Position numbers and translations under genes: made by a program. Below are positions 1-7,450 of a stretch of DNA of 15,906 nucleotides, piece by piece (position 1 is the stretch's first letter; the number at the start of each line of letters is the position of its first letter). The DNA comes from an uncultured Bacteriovorax sp. GTDB lineage: Bacteria > Bdellovibrionota > Bacteriovoracia > Bacteriovoracales > Bacteriovoracaceae. The stretch covers positions 1 through 15,906 of the forward strand of contig CALUDF010000024.1 in assembly GCA_943914745.1 (NCBI GenBank), in the 5' to 3' direction. The notes beneath the pieces were generated by a model. The model saw only the letters and a program-made list of their open reading frames with translations, was not told the origin of the DNA and searched no databases.

Positions 1-1
1 G

Positions 2-760
2 TATAGGAATACACAGATTCTCAATAATCTTCTAAGTAACTCACTAAAATTTACTGATTCAGGTGAAGTCTCTCTTTATGTGCGCCTAAAACAGAAAAAA
101 GAAGATGTATGCATAATTGAGTTTAAGGTTTCTGACACTGGTATAGGAATTGACAAAGAAAAACAGCGCGAAATTTTTAAAGATTTCACCCAGGCCGAAA
201 GCGACCACACCAGAAAATACGGCGGAACAGGTTTAGGACTTGCCATCACTAAGCGTTTGGTAGAAATTCAAAATGGTAAAATTGACGTCGCAAGTGGACT
301 AAAGGCCGGAACAACTTTTACCTTTACCATTCATTTTGCGATTAAATCGGAACAAGCTATGAATGTCTCATCTAATTCTCAGCAAAAAATTCAGGAAAGT
401 TTTCAAGGCCAGCGCGTTCTTCTAGTTGAAGACAATCAGGTCAATATCATCGTGACCAAAAAATTCCTGGAGAAATGGGGTCTAAAGGTCGACGTTGCCA
501 TCAATGGTCTTGAAGCAGTCAATCACGCTCGCGCCATTAAGTACGACTTAATCCTGATGGATTTGCATATGCCTCTAATGGATGGTTTTGAGGCCACCAA
601 GAAGATTCGTGAGTTCAACAAAGACACCCCTATTATTGGGCTTTCTGCAGATGTAATGACTGAAAGTGTCTCTAGTCTTCAGTCTATTGGTATGAATGAT
701 TTTGTGACGAAGCCTTTCCGTCCGAATGATTTTTTTATTAAGCTTAAATCTTATTTTTAA
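2..760 (+). CDS. Hybrid sensor histidine kinase, 3' part (ATPase and receiver domains)
   Basis: This is the C-terminal part of a two-component hybrid kinase; the 5' end lies outside the window. The frame is already open at base 2, where NNLLSNSLKFT reads as the N box of a HATPase_c domain. The G1 box (DTGIGID), F box (FKDFTQAES) and G2 box (GGTGLGLAITK) follow. After a linker of about 25 residues comes a complete receiver domain starting RVLLVEDNQVN. Its phospho-acceptor Asp is in LILMDLHMPLMDG (codon 560-562) and its conserved Lys is in FVTKPF. The protein ends right after the receiver, with no output domain, so phosphate probably passes to a separate histidine phosphotransfer protein or regulator. 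The sensor and HisKA regions are not visible, so the signal is unknown. Family assignment is secure; the specific role is not. Confidence 0.95.
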   Translation, partial: YRNTQILNNLLSNSLKFTDSGEVSLYVRLKQKKEDVCIIEFKVSDTGIGIDKEKQREIFKDFTQAESDHTRKYGGTGLGLAITKRLVEIQNGKIDVASGLKAGTTFTFTIHFAIKSEQAMNVSSNSQQKIQESFQGQRVLLVEDNQVNIIVTKKFLEKWGLKVDVAINGLEAVNHARAIKYDLILMDLHMPLMDGFEATKKIREFNKDTPIIGLSADVMTESVSSLQSIGMNDFVTKPFRPNDFFIKLKSYF

Positions 761-810
761 TTTTTTAAAAAATGCATAGGAATCTACGATCTATCAATTC
801 TTAATATTCA

Positions 811-861
811 TTGACTTTAGTCAGCTATTCCCTTTGAATAGAGCTACACAATCTTTATAAA
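811..861 (+). promoter_or_regulatory. Candidate promoter(s) for the PuuD-like/cytochrome c pair
   Basis: Two overlapping sigma70-like choices are visible. One is TTGACT (811-816), a 17-base spacer, then TTGAAT (834-839). The other uses TTGAAT as the -35, a 16-base spacer, then TATAAA (856-861). Each matches consensus at 9 of 12 positions. The second would give a leader of about 22 bases before the TTG start. The inverted repeat TGACT-TT-AGTCA (812-823) sits on the first -35 and could be an operator. This is read by eye only. Confidence 0.4.
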
Positions 862-877
862 TTCTAATTGTAAACTT

Positions 878-883
878 GGGGGG
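878..883 (+). promoter_or_regulatory. Ribosome binding site deciding the TTG start at 890
   Basis: A run of six G (878-883) lies 6 bases before a TTG codon. No ATG or GTG in the frame is better placed, and the reading frame matches the expected N-terminus of the family. This supports TTG as the start codon. Confidence 0.6.
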
Positions 884-889
884 TAACCT

Positions 890-1615
890 TTGACATTCTC
901 ACTATTCACAGCTCCAGGAGCTGAACTCTTCCTTCGCTACATCCACTACTTTGCGGGTGTGATTTGGATTGGAACTCTTTATTATTTTAACTTCATTCAA
1001 GGTGAATGGTTCAAAGAACTAGACGCTGATGAAAAAATTAAATCATCTCGTGGTGTGGCCGTAAGAACTCTCGTTCCACGCGCTCTTGGATGGTTTCGTT
1101 ACGGAGCTCTTTTCACTTTCATTTCAGGGGTTGCAATCCTTGGAGTCAAAGGCCACGGGTTTGGATCGGCCATGTTCCAGACTTCTTGGTGGGCGTTCAT
1201 CGCAACAGGTGCTCTTCTTGGGACAATCATGTTCTTAAACGTATGGCTAGTTATCTGGCCTAACCAAAAGATCGTGATTGCATCAGCAAAACAAGTAGCG
1301 GCCGGCGGACAAGCTCTTCCAGAAGCAGCGGCAGCAGGAGCAAAAGCAGGTCTTGCTTCAAGACACAACACTCTTTTTTCTCTTCCAATGCTTTTTTTCA
1401 TGGGAGCAGCTTCTCATCTTCCTGCAAACGTTAACCCAGACTACAACGGAAAAATCCTGGCACTAGTGATTATCCTAATCGTAGGTCTTCTGGAGCTAAA
1501 TGCACTAAAAGGAAAGACAGACACAATTAAGATCACATCGGTTAAAGGTGTTGTTCATATGGGGATCTTCTTAACAGCGATCCTTTACGTAGCGATTGAA
1601 CTCCTTACAAAATAA
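890..1615 (+). CDS. PuuD-like (urate hydroxylase N-terminal type) multi-pass membrane protein
   Basis: A 241-residue integral membrane protein with about six hydrophobic segments, near residues 14-33, 70-86, 102-123, 160-176, 188-206 and 220-238. The sequence resembles the membrane domain of PuuD-type urate hydroxylase (Urate_ox_N). Key similarities are HYFAGVIWIGTLYYF near the N-terminus and FLNVWLVIWPNQKIVIA around residues 115-131. Histidines H19, H159, H176 and H223 lie in or beside membrane segments and could bind heme; that is inference. In canonical PuuD this domain is fused to a C-terminal cytochrome c. Here the cytochrome is the next gene, and its ATG overlaps this stop codon (taATG at 1613-1617), so translation is probably coupled. 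No other purine catabolism genes are nearby, so urate oxidation is unproven. A more general quinone or heme electron-transfer role is possible. The TTG start follows a G-rich ribosome site. Confidence 0.75.
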   Translation: MTFSLFTAPGAELFLRYIHYFAGVIWIGTLYYFNFIQGEWFKELDADEKIKSSRGVAVRTLVPRALGWFRYGALFTFISGVAILGVKGHGFGSAMFQTSWWAFIATGALLGTIMFLNVWLVIWPNQKIVIASAKQVAAGGQALPEAAAAGAKAGLASRHNTLFSLPMLFFMGAASHLPANVNPDYNGKILALVIILIVGLLELNALKGKTDTIKITSVKGVVHMGIFLTAILYVAIELLTK

Positions 1616-1974
1616 TGAAGAGTTTAATGAAGCCAAAAATTTCATTTCTAGCGGGAGGGGTTTTGCTCCTCTCGCTTGTTTCTTGTCAAAAGAATGAATC
1701 ACAAAGACCACTCTCGGCCCTTGAGGCACGTGGAAAAGCGTCGTTCATGTCAAACTGTATCGTCTGCCACAACCCCAATCCAACGATTGATGGAAGTATT
1801 GGGCCTGCGATTGCTGGCTCAAGCCTGGAGCTTGTCACAGCAAGAGTTCTCACCAGAAGTTATCCTCCTGGATACAAACCAAAAAGAGACACAGAGGTTA
1901 TGCCTGACTTTCCTCAATTAAAGGATGATGTGGCAGCTCTTCACGCCTACTTAAATAGCTTTAATCAAAAATAA
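1615..1974 (+). CDS. Small c-type cytochrome lipoprotein
   Basis: A 119-residue mono-heme cytochrome c. The N-terminus is a lipoprotein signal with lipobox LVSC (Cys24), so the mature protein should be anchored to a membrane facing the periplasm. The heme motif CIVCH (Cys48, Cys51, His52) covalently binds heme c, and Met96 in EVMPDF is the likely sixth ligand. The length is typical of a one-domain class I cytochrome. It begins in the stop codon of the PuuD-like gene and probably accepts electrons from that protein, standing in for the C-terminal cytochrome domain of fused PuuD. An alternative start is ATG 1627, which has AAGAG just upstream and yields a tighter 20-residue signal peptide (MKPKISFLAGGVLLLSLVSC). 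The terminal electron acceptor is not visible here. Confidence 0.88.
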   Translation: MKSLMKPKISFLAGGVLLLSLVSCQKNESQRPLSALEARGKASFMSNCIVCHNPNPTIDGSIGPAIAGSSLELVTARVLTRSYPPGYKPKRDTEVMPDFPQLKDDVAALHAYLNSFNQK

Positions 1975-1977
1975 TAA

Positions 1978-2583
1978 TTAATTCTCTTTTCTAAAGGCAA
2001 CGAGGTCTTCTATCGAGATGATGGGAATGTTGAACTGTTTTGAGAACTCTCTTAGCCCCTGACCTTTTAGGGCCTCTCCTTCCGAGTTTAAAGTCTCACA
2101 TAAAACGGCCACAGGTAAAAGACCTGCAAGTTTCATAAGATCTACAGAGGCTTCAGTGTGCCCTGGACGAACAAGGACACCTTCTTCCCAGGCAATTAAA
2201 GGAAAGATGTGACCTGGGCGAGCGAAGTCTTGGGCATGGGATTTTGGGTCGCTTAAAGCGCGGATTGTAAGAGCTCGGTCGCGGGAAGAAATCCCTGTGT
2301 GCGTGCCTTTTTTTACATCGACAGAAACGGTAAACCCCGTCTCAAATGTGCCGGCATGCTCGCGCACCATCAAAGGAAGATCTAATTTTTTGGCCACTGA
2401 AGCACTCATTGGAACACAAATGAGTCCACGGCAGTTATTAATCATGAAATTGACATGAGAAGTTTCTACAAACTCAGCGGCCATGATGAGATCGGCCTCA
2501 TCCTCTCTTGATTCTGAATCGCAGACCAAAATAAAACGTCCGCTTTTTAATTCATGAAGGGCCTTGGCAATAGAGTCGCTCAC
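1978..2583 (-). CDS. ribB: 3,4-dihydroxy-2-butanone 4-phosphate synthase
   Basis: Monofunctional RibB, 201 residues. It converts ribulose 5-phosphate to 3,4-dihydroxy-2-butanone 4-phosphate plus formate, supplying the four-carbon unit of riboflavin in the cytosol. Visible motifs are the acidic metal-binding loop SREDEAD (Arg26, Glu27), NCRGLICVPM, TGFTVSVD, TGISSRDRALTIRAL, RPGHIFPL (His125) and GHTEASVDLM (His142, the expected metal ligand). The loop has Ala where many homologues have Gly (RENEGD in E. coli). No GTP cyclohydrolase II domain follows, so ribA must be elsewhere. The start is GTG 2583 with AAGGA six bases upstream. It lies 15 bases after the lipoprotein gene on the same strand, and a hairpin spans its ribosome site. 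There is no room for an FMN riboswitch directly upstream. Its stop codon is 3 bases from the convergent cytochrome gene. Confidence 0.96.
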   Translation of the reverse strand: MSDSIAKALHELKSGRFILVCDSESREDEADLIMAAEFVETSHVNFMINNCRGLICVPMSASVAKKLDLPLMVREHAGTFETGFTVSVDVKKGTHTGISSRDRALTIRALSDPKSHAQDFARPGHIFPLIAWEEGVLVRPGHTEASVDLMKLAGLLPVAVLCETLNSEGEALKGQGLREFSKQFNIPIISIEDLVAFRKEN

Positions 2584-2588
2584 GAGAG

Positions 2589-2606
2589 ATCCTTATTTTT
2601 AAGGAT
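2589..2606 (-). promoter_or_regulatory. Intercistronic hairpin covering the ribB ribosome binding site
   Basis: A perfect 7-bp inverted repeat with a 4-base loop: ATCCTTA-AAAA-TAAGGAT on the minus strand. The 3' arm contains the ribB Shine-Dalgarno AAGGA. The 5' arm contains the TAA stop of the upstream lipoprotein gene. There is no GC-rich stem or T tract, so it does not look like a terminator. A ribosome finishing the upstream gene would occupy the 5' arm and free the ribB site, which suggests translational coupling. The repeat is seen; the function is inferred. Confidence 0.5.
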
Positions 2607-4092
2607 GAAACAACTGGTGAAACAACGGTTTCCCCACATCCTGGCCCTTTTTATAGCGCTTATAGTGTTCAAAGTCTTCACTAAAAAATTTGTCCAAAAC
2701 CCCTAAAATCTCTTTAGGTGTCATTGGGCGCTCATACTCAAGAGAGGCTTTCTCCATTTCCTTATAAATAGCGTCACCTACTTTATCTAAGGCCATAAAC
2801 AATTCCAGTTGCGAAGGACTCATATTAAGCGGGAATTTGTTTTGAATGAATTTGCGCACTACCGGAAGTCTTCTGAGTAACCAGAATGTGCGCGACTCAA
2901 CATCCATTTTAAGGCTTGGATCAAACTTATAGCCGCCCTTATCCATGCGCTCAAAAATCTTCGTTAGGATAAAGTCTTTCATTCTCGACTCTTCCATCTT
3001 TCTTGGGTTTCGCCATTCGGCAACCATTTCAAAGCGCGGGTCAAACTGAATGTCTCCCGGAGCAAAGACTTCGAGGGTTGCCACGTTTTCCTTAGTGGCA
3101 GGAACACCGATTGTATTTAAAAAAGGAATGATTCCCGGAGAGAACTTCGATTTAAATTTTGGGATATAATCCGAGTCTGGCACTGCGGCCTTAAAGCCGG
3201 AACTGATGACTTCTGAACAAAAGAGTCTTTCATTGTCCTTAAAATCCATGGAGAAGTCGTATTGGATGTTCTTTTTTTCTAATTGGTTTTTTAAAACTCT
3301 ATCATGGATTAATTGAGAAGCATGGGAAGAAATCTGCGAATCGTTATACCTAAAAACAACTGAACGAGCACTCTTGGCGCTGACATGTTCAATCAAAGGC
3401 TCCACCACACTTCCAATTTCAATGTGAGCTTCAGTCGTATAGAGCTCTTTAGTCTCTGGATTTTTATAGACGAAACTTAAGTGTGAAAATTGATAGTCAT
3501 TAATTCCAATGCGAGCGATAGCGGCCGATGAAAAAGCATTTCCACGCGATAAAATGACATCACCAGATTGCAAATCCTCATATGATTTAAATTCACTGGC
3601 GTATTTAGGATTGACCAGAAGATAAGGAAACTCTCCCGTCATGCTCACGTACTCAGAAGGAGCATTGGCCGCTTTTTCCATGCGCATTTCAATGAGGTAG
3701 TCCTCAACATAACGAAGCCCGCGGAAAACATCAGTGGCACTTCTTAGGCACTCACTGTCGCTCTCAAAAGCTTTCAGGGTTTCTTTAAGCGCTAGTCTTG
3801 CACTAAAAGATGCGTTGATTTGATGATCTATTTCTTTTAGATCCGCAAGCTCCGCCAGGGTCGGATCTCCTGCGAGGTTAAAAAGTTTTGTATAGGCAAG
3901 GTCGTAACGAACTTTACAAGCGAGTGGGTCTTGCCTGATCTTGGCCGAAGCATCGGAGATATCTTCAATAATTTCAGCTAAAGTAGCGGCTTCATCAGAT
4001 GAAGGATTTCTTCCTGACATGGATGAGCAGCCTGTTGCTGTCAGCGCCGAAAGTAAAAGACATCCCAAAAAACTCTTATGATTTTTAAGCAT
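2599..4092 (-). CDS. Lipoprotein with YiiX-like (peptidase C92 / permuted papain-fold) cysteine hydrolase domain
   Basis: A 497-residue predicted lipoprotein. The start is ATG 4092, with GGAAG nine bases upstream; a TTG at 4134 in the same frame would put extra residues before the signal peptide. The signal MLKNHKSFLGCLLLSALTATGC ends in a lipobox at Cys22. Residues of about 30-145 are charged and helical, with no family I recognise. From about residue 170 the sequence resembles the YiiX/YebB (DUF830, C92) permuted NlpC/P60 hydrolases: SGDVILSRG, then His204 in FSHLSFV, Glu221 in TTEAHIEIG, and Cys292 in LFCSEVISSGF. In permuted enzymes the His precedes the catalytic Cys, as here. The C-terminal ~150 residues are not recognised. 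Substrate is unknown; cell-envelope peptide or lipid amide bonds are possible. It lies between asd and ribB on one strand, perhaps one transcript, although about 97 bases separate it from asd. Confidence 0.72.
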   Translation of the reverse strand: MLKNHKSFLGCLLLSALTATGCSSMSGRNPSSDEAATLAEIIEDISDASAKIRQDPLACKVRYDLAYTKLFNLAGDPTLAELADLKEIDHQINASFSARLALKETLKAFESDSECLRSATDVFRGLRYVEDYLIEMRMEKAANAPSEYVSMTGEFPYLLVNPKYASEFKSYEDLQSGDVILSRGNAFSSAAIARIGINDYQFSHLSFVYKNPETKELYTTEAHIEIGSVVEPLIEHVSAKSARSVVFRYNDSQISSHASQLIHDRVLKNQLEKKNIQYDFSMDFKDNERLFCSEVISSGFKAAVPDSDYIPKFKSKFSPGIIPFLNTIGVPATKENVATLEVFAPGDIQFDPRFEMVAEWRNPRKMEESRMKDFILTKIFERMDKGGYKFDPSLKMDVESRTFWLLRRLPVVRKFIQNKFPLNMSPSQLELFMALDKVGDAIYKEMEKASLEYERPMTPKEILGVLDKFFSEDFEHYKRYKKGQDVGKPLFHQLFHP

Positions 4093-4189
4093 AAAGCAAA
4101 TCTTCCTGATTAATCTATTGCCGTCCGGTGGCAACTTTTATGTTACTAGTCTAACAAAGGCCCAAACAAAACTCTAGAGACAAAAGCTC

Positions 4190-5308
4190 TTAGGTATTAT
4201 TTTCCAAAACAATGTGCAGCATCCTTCTTAGTGGCTCGGCCGCTCCCCAAAGAAGTTGGTCTCCCACTGTAAAAGCATTGAGATAGTCATTGCCCATATA
4301 CATTTTGCGCAAACGTCCTACTGGAACCTCAAGCTTCCCGCTGGCATAATGTGGGGTTAGATACTTGATTGAATCTGTTTTATTATTGGCCACAACTTTA
4401 ACCCACGGGTTGTGTTCGGCCAAGATCATTTCGATTTCATCCATCGGAATGTCTTTTTTCAGTTTAACCGTCAAGGCCTGAGCATGGCATCTCATGCTTC
4501 CGACACGCACACATGTTCCATCAATCGGAATCATGTTCGTCGTCTCCAGGATCTTATTTCCTTCAGCACTCGCCTTCCACTCCTCACGGCTTTGACCATT
4601 TTCTAGGTCAGAGTCAATCCATGGGATTAAGTTTGCGGCCAGTGGAACTCCAAAATTCTCTCTAGGAAAAGAGACATCATTCATGAGAGTTGTAACACTT
4701 TTTTCAACCTCTAGAATGCGCTCAGAAAGATTGGTGCCCTTATCCATTACGCGGTCTGTGTAGAATTTCATCTGGGCGAGAAGCTCATTCATATGACGGG
4801 CCCCACCACCTGAAGCGGCCTGATAAGTCATCGCTGTCATCCATTCAATTTGGTTGGCCTTAAAAAGCCCACCAAGGGCAAGAAGCATTAAGGACACAGT
4901 GCAATTGCCACCGATAAAATCTTTCTTTCCTTCATTAAGGGCCTTTTTAATGACGTGAAGGTTCACCGGATCAAGAATAATGGTGCTGTCTTTATCCATA
5001 CGGATGGCCGAAGCAGCATCAATCCAATAACCCTTGAAGCCTGCGCTTCTTAAGTCTTTAAAAACTTTTTTCGTGTAATCTCCGCCCTGGCAAGTCACGA
5101 TGATGTCCATTTTTTTTAGTTCATCGAGGTTGTGGGCGTCTTTGAGTTTAGGGTCGACTTTTTTAAGGTCTTTAAACGGATGGTCTCCACCAGCATTTGA
5201 AGTGGAAAAGAAAGTGGTGTCAAAGTGGTTTAAATCGCCTTCCTGGAGCATTCTCTCCATTAAGACCTGGCCTACCATCCCTCTCCATCCAACAATACCT
5301 AACTTCAT
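4190..5308 (-). CDS. asd: Aspartate-semialdehyde dehydrogenase
   Basis: A 372-residue NADPH-dependent enzyme that reduces aspartyl-4-phosphate to aspartate 4-semialdehyde, the step after LysC and the branch point to lysine/DAP, threonine and methionine. The N-terminal nucleotide-binding motif is GIVGWRGMVGQVL. The catalytic Cys136 is in FIGGNCTVSLML, Arg268 and His275 are in CVRVGSMRCHAQA, and SAIRMDKDSTIILDPVN is also characteristic. Numbering is offset by one from the E. coli enzyme (Cys135, His274), so this is the Gram-negative Asd subfamily. ATG 5308 has AGGAA six bases upstream. It is divergent from lysC with a 99-base gap that must hold both promoters; I see no convincing asd promoter there. 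The C92 lipoprotein and ribB follow on the same strand. Confidence 0.98.
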   Translation of the reverse strand: MKLGIVGWRGMVGQVLMERMLQEGDLNHFDTTFFSTSNAGGDHPFKDLKKVDPKLKDAHNLDELKKMDIIVTCQGGDYTKKVFKDLRSAGFKGYWIDAASAIRMDKDSTIILDPVNLHVIKKALNEGKKDFIGGNCTVSLMLLALGGLFKANQIEWMTAMTYQAASGGGARHMNELLAQMKFYTDRVMDKGTNLSERILEVEKSVTTLMNDVSFPRENFGVPLAANLIPWIDSDLENGQSREEWKASAEGNKILETTNMIPIDGTCVRVGSMRCHAQALTVKLKKDIPMDEIEMILAEHNPWVKVVANNKTDSIKYLTPHYASGKLEVPVGRLRKMYMGNDYLNAFTVGDQLLWGAAEPLRRMLHIVLENNT

Positions 5309-5331
5309 GCATTTTTCCTATATTTGAGCTT

Positions 5332-5359
5332 TTCACTTTCATTTTTTATCTTTTAGAAT
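5332..5359 (+). promoter_or_regulatory. Candidate lysC operon promoter
   Basis: TTCACT (5332-5337), a 16-base spacer, then TAGAAT (5354-5359), matching consensus at 9 of 12 positions, about 48 bases before lysC. An alternative pairs TTGAGC (5324-5329) with TATCTT (5347-5352) at a 17-base spacing. The 99-base asd/lysC gap is too short for a lysine riboswitch. Read by eye; weak evidence. Confidence 0.3.
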
Positions 5360-5407
5360 GCTTTGTAAAACATTTTCCAAATCAAAAAATCTATCAGGGA
5401 AAATTCT

Positions 5408-6769
5408 ATGAAACTCGTGGTCTCAAAATTTGGTGGAACTTCAATGGGCGACGCTGGCTGCATGCTAAGATCGGCCGCCGTGTCTTTAAAACAAGGCTCC
5501 AAAATGGTGGTGGTCTCGGCGACGTCGGGAACGACCAATGACTTAATTGAGCTTGCCCGCACGGCCGAAAAGAGCACATGGGATAAGGCTTCACTCATCA
5601 TCACCAAGATTAAGACCAAACACGAAAAAATCGCCCGCGATTTAGAGCTTCCGGAAAACGAACAAAAATTAATGAATGAGATGCTCACCGAGCTTGAGTC
5701 GATGTCGCGCGGGATTCACTTGCTAAAAGACTGCTCGCTTAAAGCGATGGATTCAATGCAGAGTTTTGGCGAGAGGCTCTCTTCCATTCTTTTTACTCAG
5801 GCGATGAATTTAGAGCTAAAAAAAGAGAACTCAGAGCATACTGCCAAATGGCTTGATGTCAGAGACGTTCTTATCACTGATGACCAATTCGGCAAGGCCC
5901 GTCCAAAAACGGAAGCCATCATCAAAGCTTGCGAGAAAAAACTCGGGGCCATCAGGCACGAAAATATCGTCTATGTCACCCAAGGCTTTATCGGACAAAC
6001 TCCCGATGGCATGACGACGACCTTAGGTCGCGGTGGAAGTGATTACTCGGCAGCTATTTTGGCCGAGGGAATTAAAGCTGACATCCTGGAGATCTGGACT
6101 GACGTCGCAGGAATTGCCACGACTGATCCACGCATTTGCCCAGAGGCCCGCGCGATTTCTGAAATTTCTTTTAAGGAAGCTTCGGAGCTTGCAACTTTTG
6201 GAGCAAAGATTCTTCACCCTGCGACTCTTATGCCGGCCATCCGCTCACAAATTCCGGTTTTTGTAGGAAGCAGTTTTGAAATGGGCGCCGGAGGAACATG
6301 GATCAAAAAAGAAGTGGAGGAAACTCCCCTTATCCGCGCCATGGCCTTGAGGAAAAAACAAGTCCTAGTGACCCTCTCAACACCTGAGATGCTTTACACT
6401 CACGGGTTTTTATACCAGATTTTTAAAGTCTTTAACGATCACAAAGTCAGCATCGATGCCATTACGACATCGGAAATTTCAGTTTCTATGACTCTTGATG
6501 ACTCTGCCCTTTTAAATAAGGAGCTCGTAAGAAACTTGGAGGAGCTTGCTGTCGTCCAGGTTGAAGAAGACTTCTCTTTGGTCTCATTAATTGGCAATAA
6601 CATCAATCACACTCCGGGCCTTGCTAAAAAAATCTTCAACGCCATTGATGGCATCAACGTGCGCATGATTTGCCTGGGGGCCAGCAAACATAACTTCTGC
6701 TTTATTGTCGATGGAAGTGCGGGCGAAGAGGCCATCAAGAGATTGCATAAGACCTTTATTGAAGGATAA
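5408..6769 (+). CDS. lysC: Aspartate kinase, lysine-sensitive AKIII type
   Basis: A 453-residue monofunctional aspartokinase that phosphorylates aspartate with ATP, the first step to lysine/DAP, threonine and methionine. The kinase domain starts with KFGGTSMGD (from residue 7) and has GRGGSDYSAAIL near residue 207 and TDVAGIATTDPR. FGAKILHPATLMPA closes the catalytic part. Two C-terminal ACT units follow: the first contains TTSEISVSMTLDD, the second ends INVRMICLGASKHNFCFIV. These regions closely resemble E. coli LysC (AKIII), where lysine binds the ACT dimer, so feedback inhibition by lysine is expected (inference). ATG 5408 has AGGGA seven bases upstream. It is the first gene of lysC-dapB-dapA-dapD and is divergent from asd, which encodes the next enzyme. 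Confidence 0.97.
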   Translation: MKLVVSKFGGTSMGDAGCMLRSAAVSLKQGSKMVVVSATSGTTNDLIELARTAEKSTWDKASLIITKIKTKHEKIARDLELPENEQKLMNEMLTELESMSRGIHLLKDCSLKAMDSMQSFGERLSSILFTQAMNLELKKENSEHTAKWLDVRDVLITDDQFGKARPKTEAIIKACEKKLGAIRHENIVYVTQGFIGQTPDGMTTTLGRGGSDYSAAILAEGIKADILEIWTDVAGIATTDPRICPEARAISEISFKEASELATFGAKILHPATLMPAIRSQIPVFVGSSFEMGAGGTWIKKEVEETPLIRAMALRKKQVLVTLSTPEMLYTHGFLYQIFKVFNDHKVSIDAITTSEISVSMTLDDSALLNKELVRNLEELAVVQVEEDFSLVSLIGNNINHTPGLAKKIFNAIDGINVRMICLGASKHNFCFIVDGSAGEEAIKRLHKTFIEG

Positions 6770-6771
6770 AA

Positions 6772-7449
6772 ATGAAAATTGCTCTACTGGGAAAAGGAAA
6801 AACAGGCGGAAAAGTCCTGGAACTTTTATTGGATAAAAAAATTCCACACACTGTTTTTGATTCAAAAAACCACCCAAGTCTTGAGTCCTTAAAAGGCCAT
6901 GACGTGGCCATCTCTTTTTTAACGGGAGAGGTTTTCTCAGAATACATGCCGCTTTTAATTGAAGCAAAAATCCCCGTCGTCACAGGAAGCACTGGCATCT
7001 CTTTTTCTGATGAACTGGGAAAAACTCTCCAGGAAAAAAACCTTAAATGGATTTACGCGACTAATTTCTCACTCGGCATGAATCTCGTCCACCAGATGAT
7101 TCTCATCATGAAAAACGCCGGCTCAATTCTTTCTGATTACTCATTCTCCATGAATGAAATCCACCACACTAAAAAGCTCGATGCCCCAAGTGGGACGGCC
7201 CTTTCATGGAAAAAATGGGCCAATCATGAAATGGAGATCACTTCGGAGCGAATCGGAGATGTGATAGGAATCCACGAACTCAAACTCCAGACAGCGACAG
7301 AAGAAATCACGTTAAAGCACACGGCTTTAGACCGCAAAATTTTCGCAGAAGGCGCTCTATATGGGGCCAATATCATCCAAACACTCACTCCCGGACTTCA
7401 CTTATTCCAAGATGTCGTCCAGAAGGAACTTTTAAAAGGAATTAAGTAA
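6772..7449 (+). CDS. dapB: 4-hydroxy-tetrahydrodipicolinate reductase, compact form
   Basis: A 225-residue DapB, shorter than the E. coli enzyme (273 residues). It reduces the product of DapA to tetrahydrodipicolinate with NAD(P)H. The N-terminal Rossmann motif is GKGKTGG (residues 7-13) instead of the usual GxxGxMG. PVVTGSTG and ATNFSLGMNL follow. The signature EIHHTKKLDAPSGTAL holds His131, His132 and Lys135, matching the catalytic His and Lys of known DapB. The shortening lies mainly in the N-terminal half, where strands between the nucleotide motif and the STG loop are reduced. Its ATG is 2 bases after the lysC stop, and the ribosome site AAGGA overlaps the end of lysC, so translation is probably coupled. 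All key active-site residues are present, so I expect it to be active. Confidence 0.96.
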   Translation: MKIALLGKGKTGGKVLELLLDKKIPHTVFDSKNHPSLESLKGHDVAISFLTGEVFSEYMPLLIEAKIPVVTGSTGISFSDELGKTLQEKNLKWIYATNFSLGMNLVHQMILIMKNAGSILSDYSFSMNEIHHTKKLDAPSGTALSWKKWANHEMEITSERIGDVIGIHELKLQTATEEITLKHTALDRKIFAEGALYGANIIQTLTPGLHLFQDVVQKELLKGIK

Positions 7450-7450
7450 T

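Noticed and set aside
1099..1401. Minus-strand open frame of 100 codons inside the PuuD-like gene
   Set aside because: Lies wholly within a well-supported gene in another frame, lacks a ribosome site, and has no recognisable protein features.
4118..4134. Hairpin TTGCC-GTCCGGT-GGCAA upstream of the lipoprotein gene, possible asd terminator
   Set aside because: Only 5 bp of stem with no T run following on the minus strand. It is also nearly 60 bases past the asd stop.
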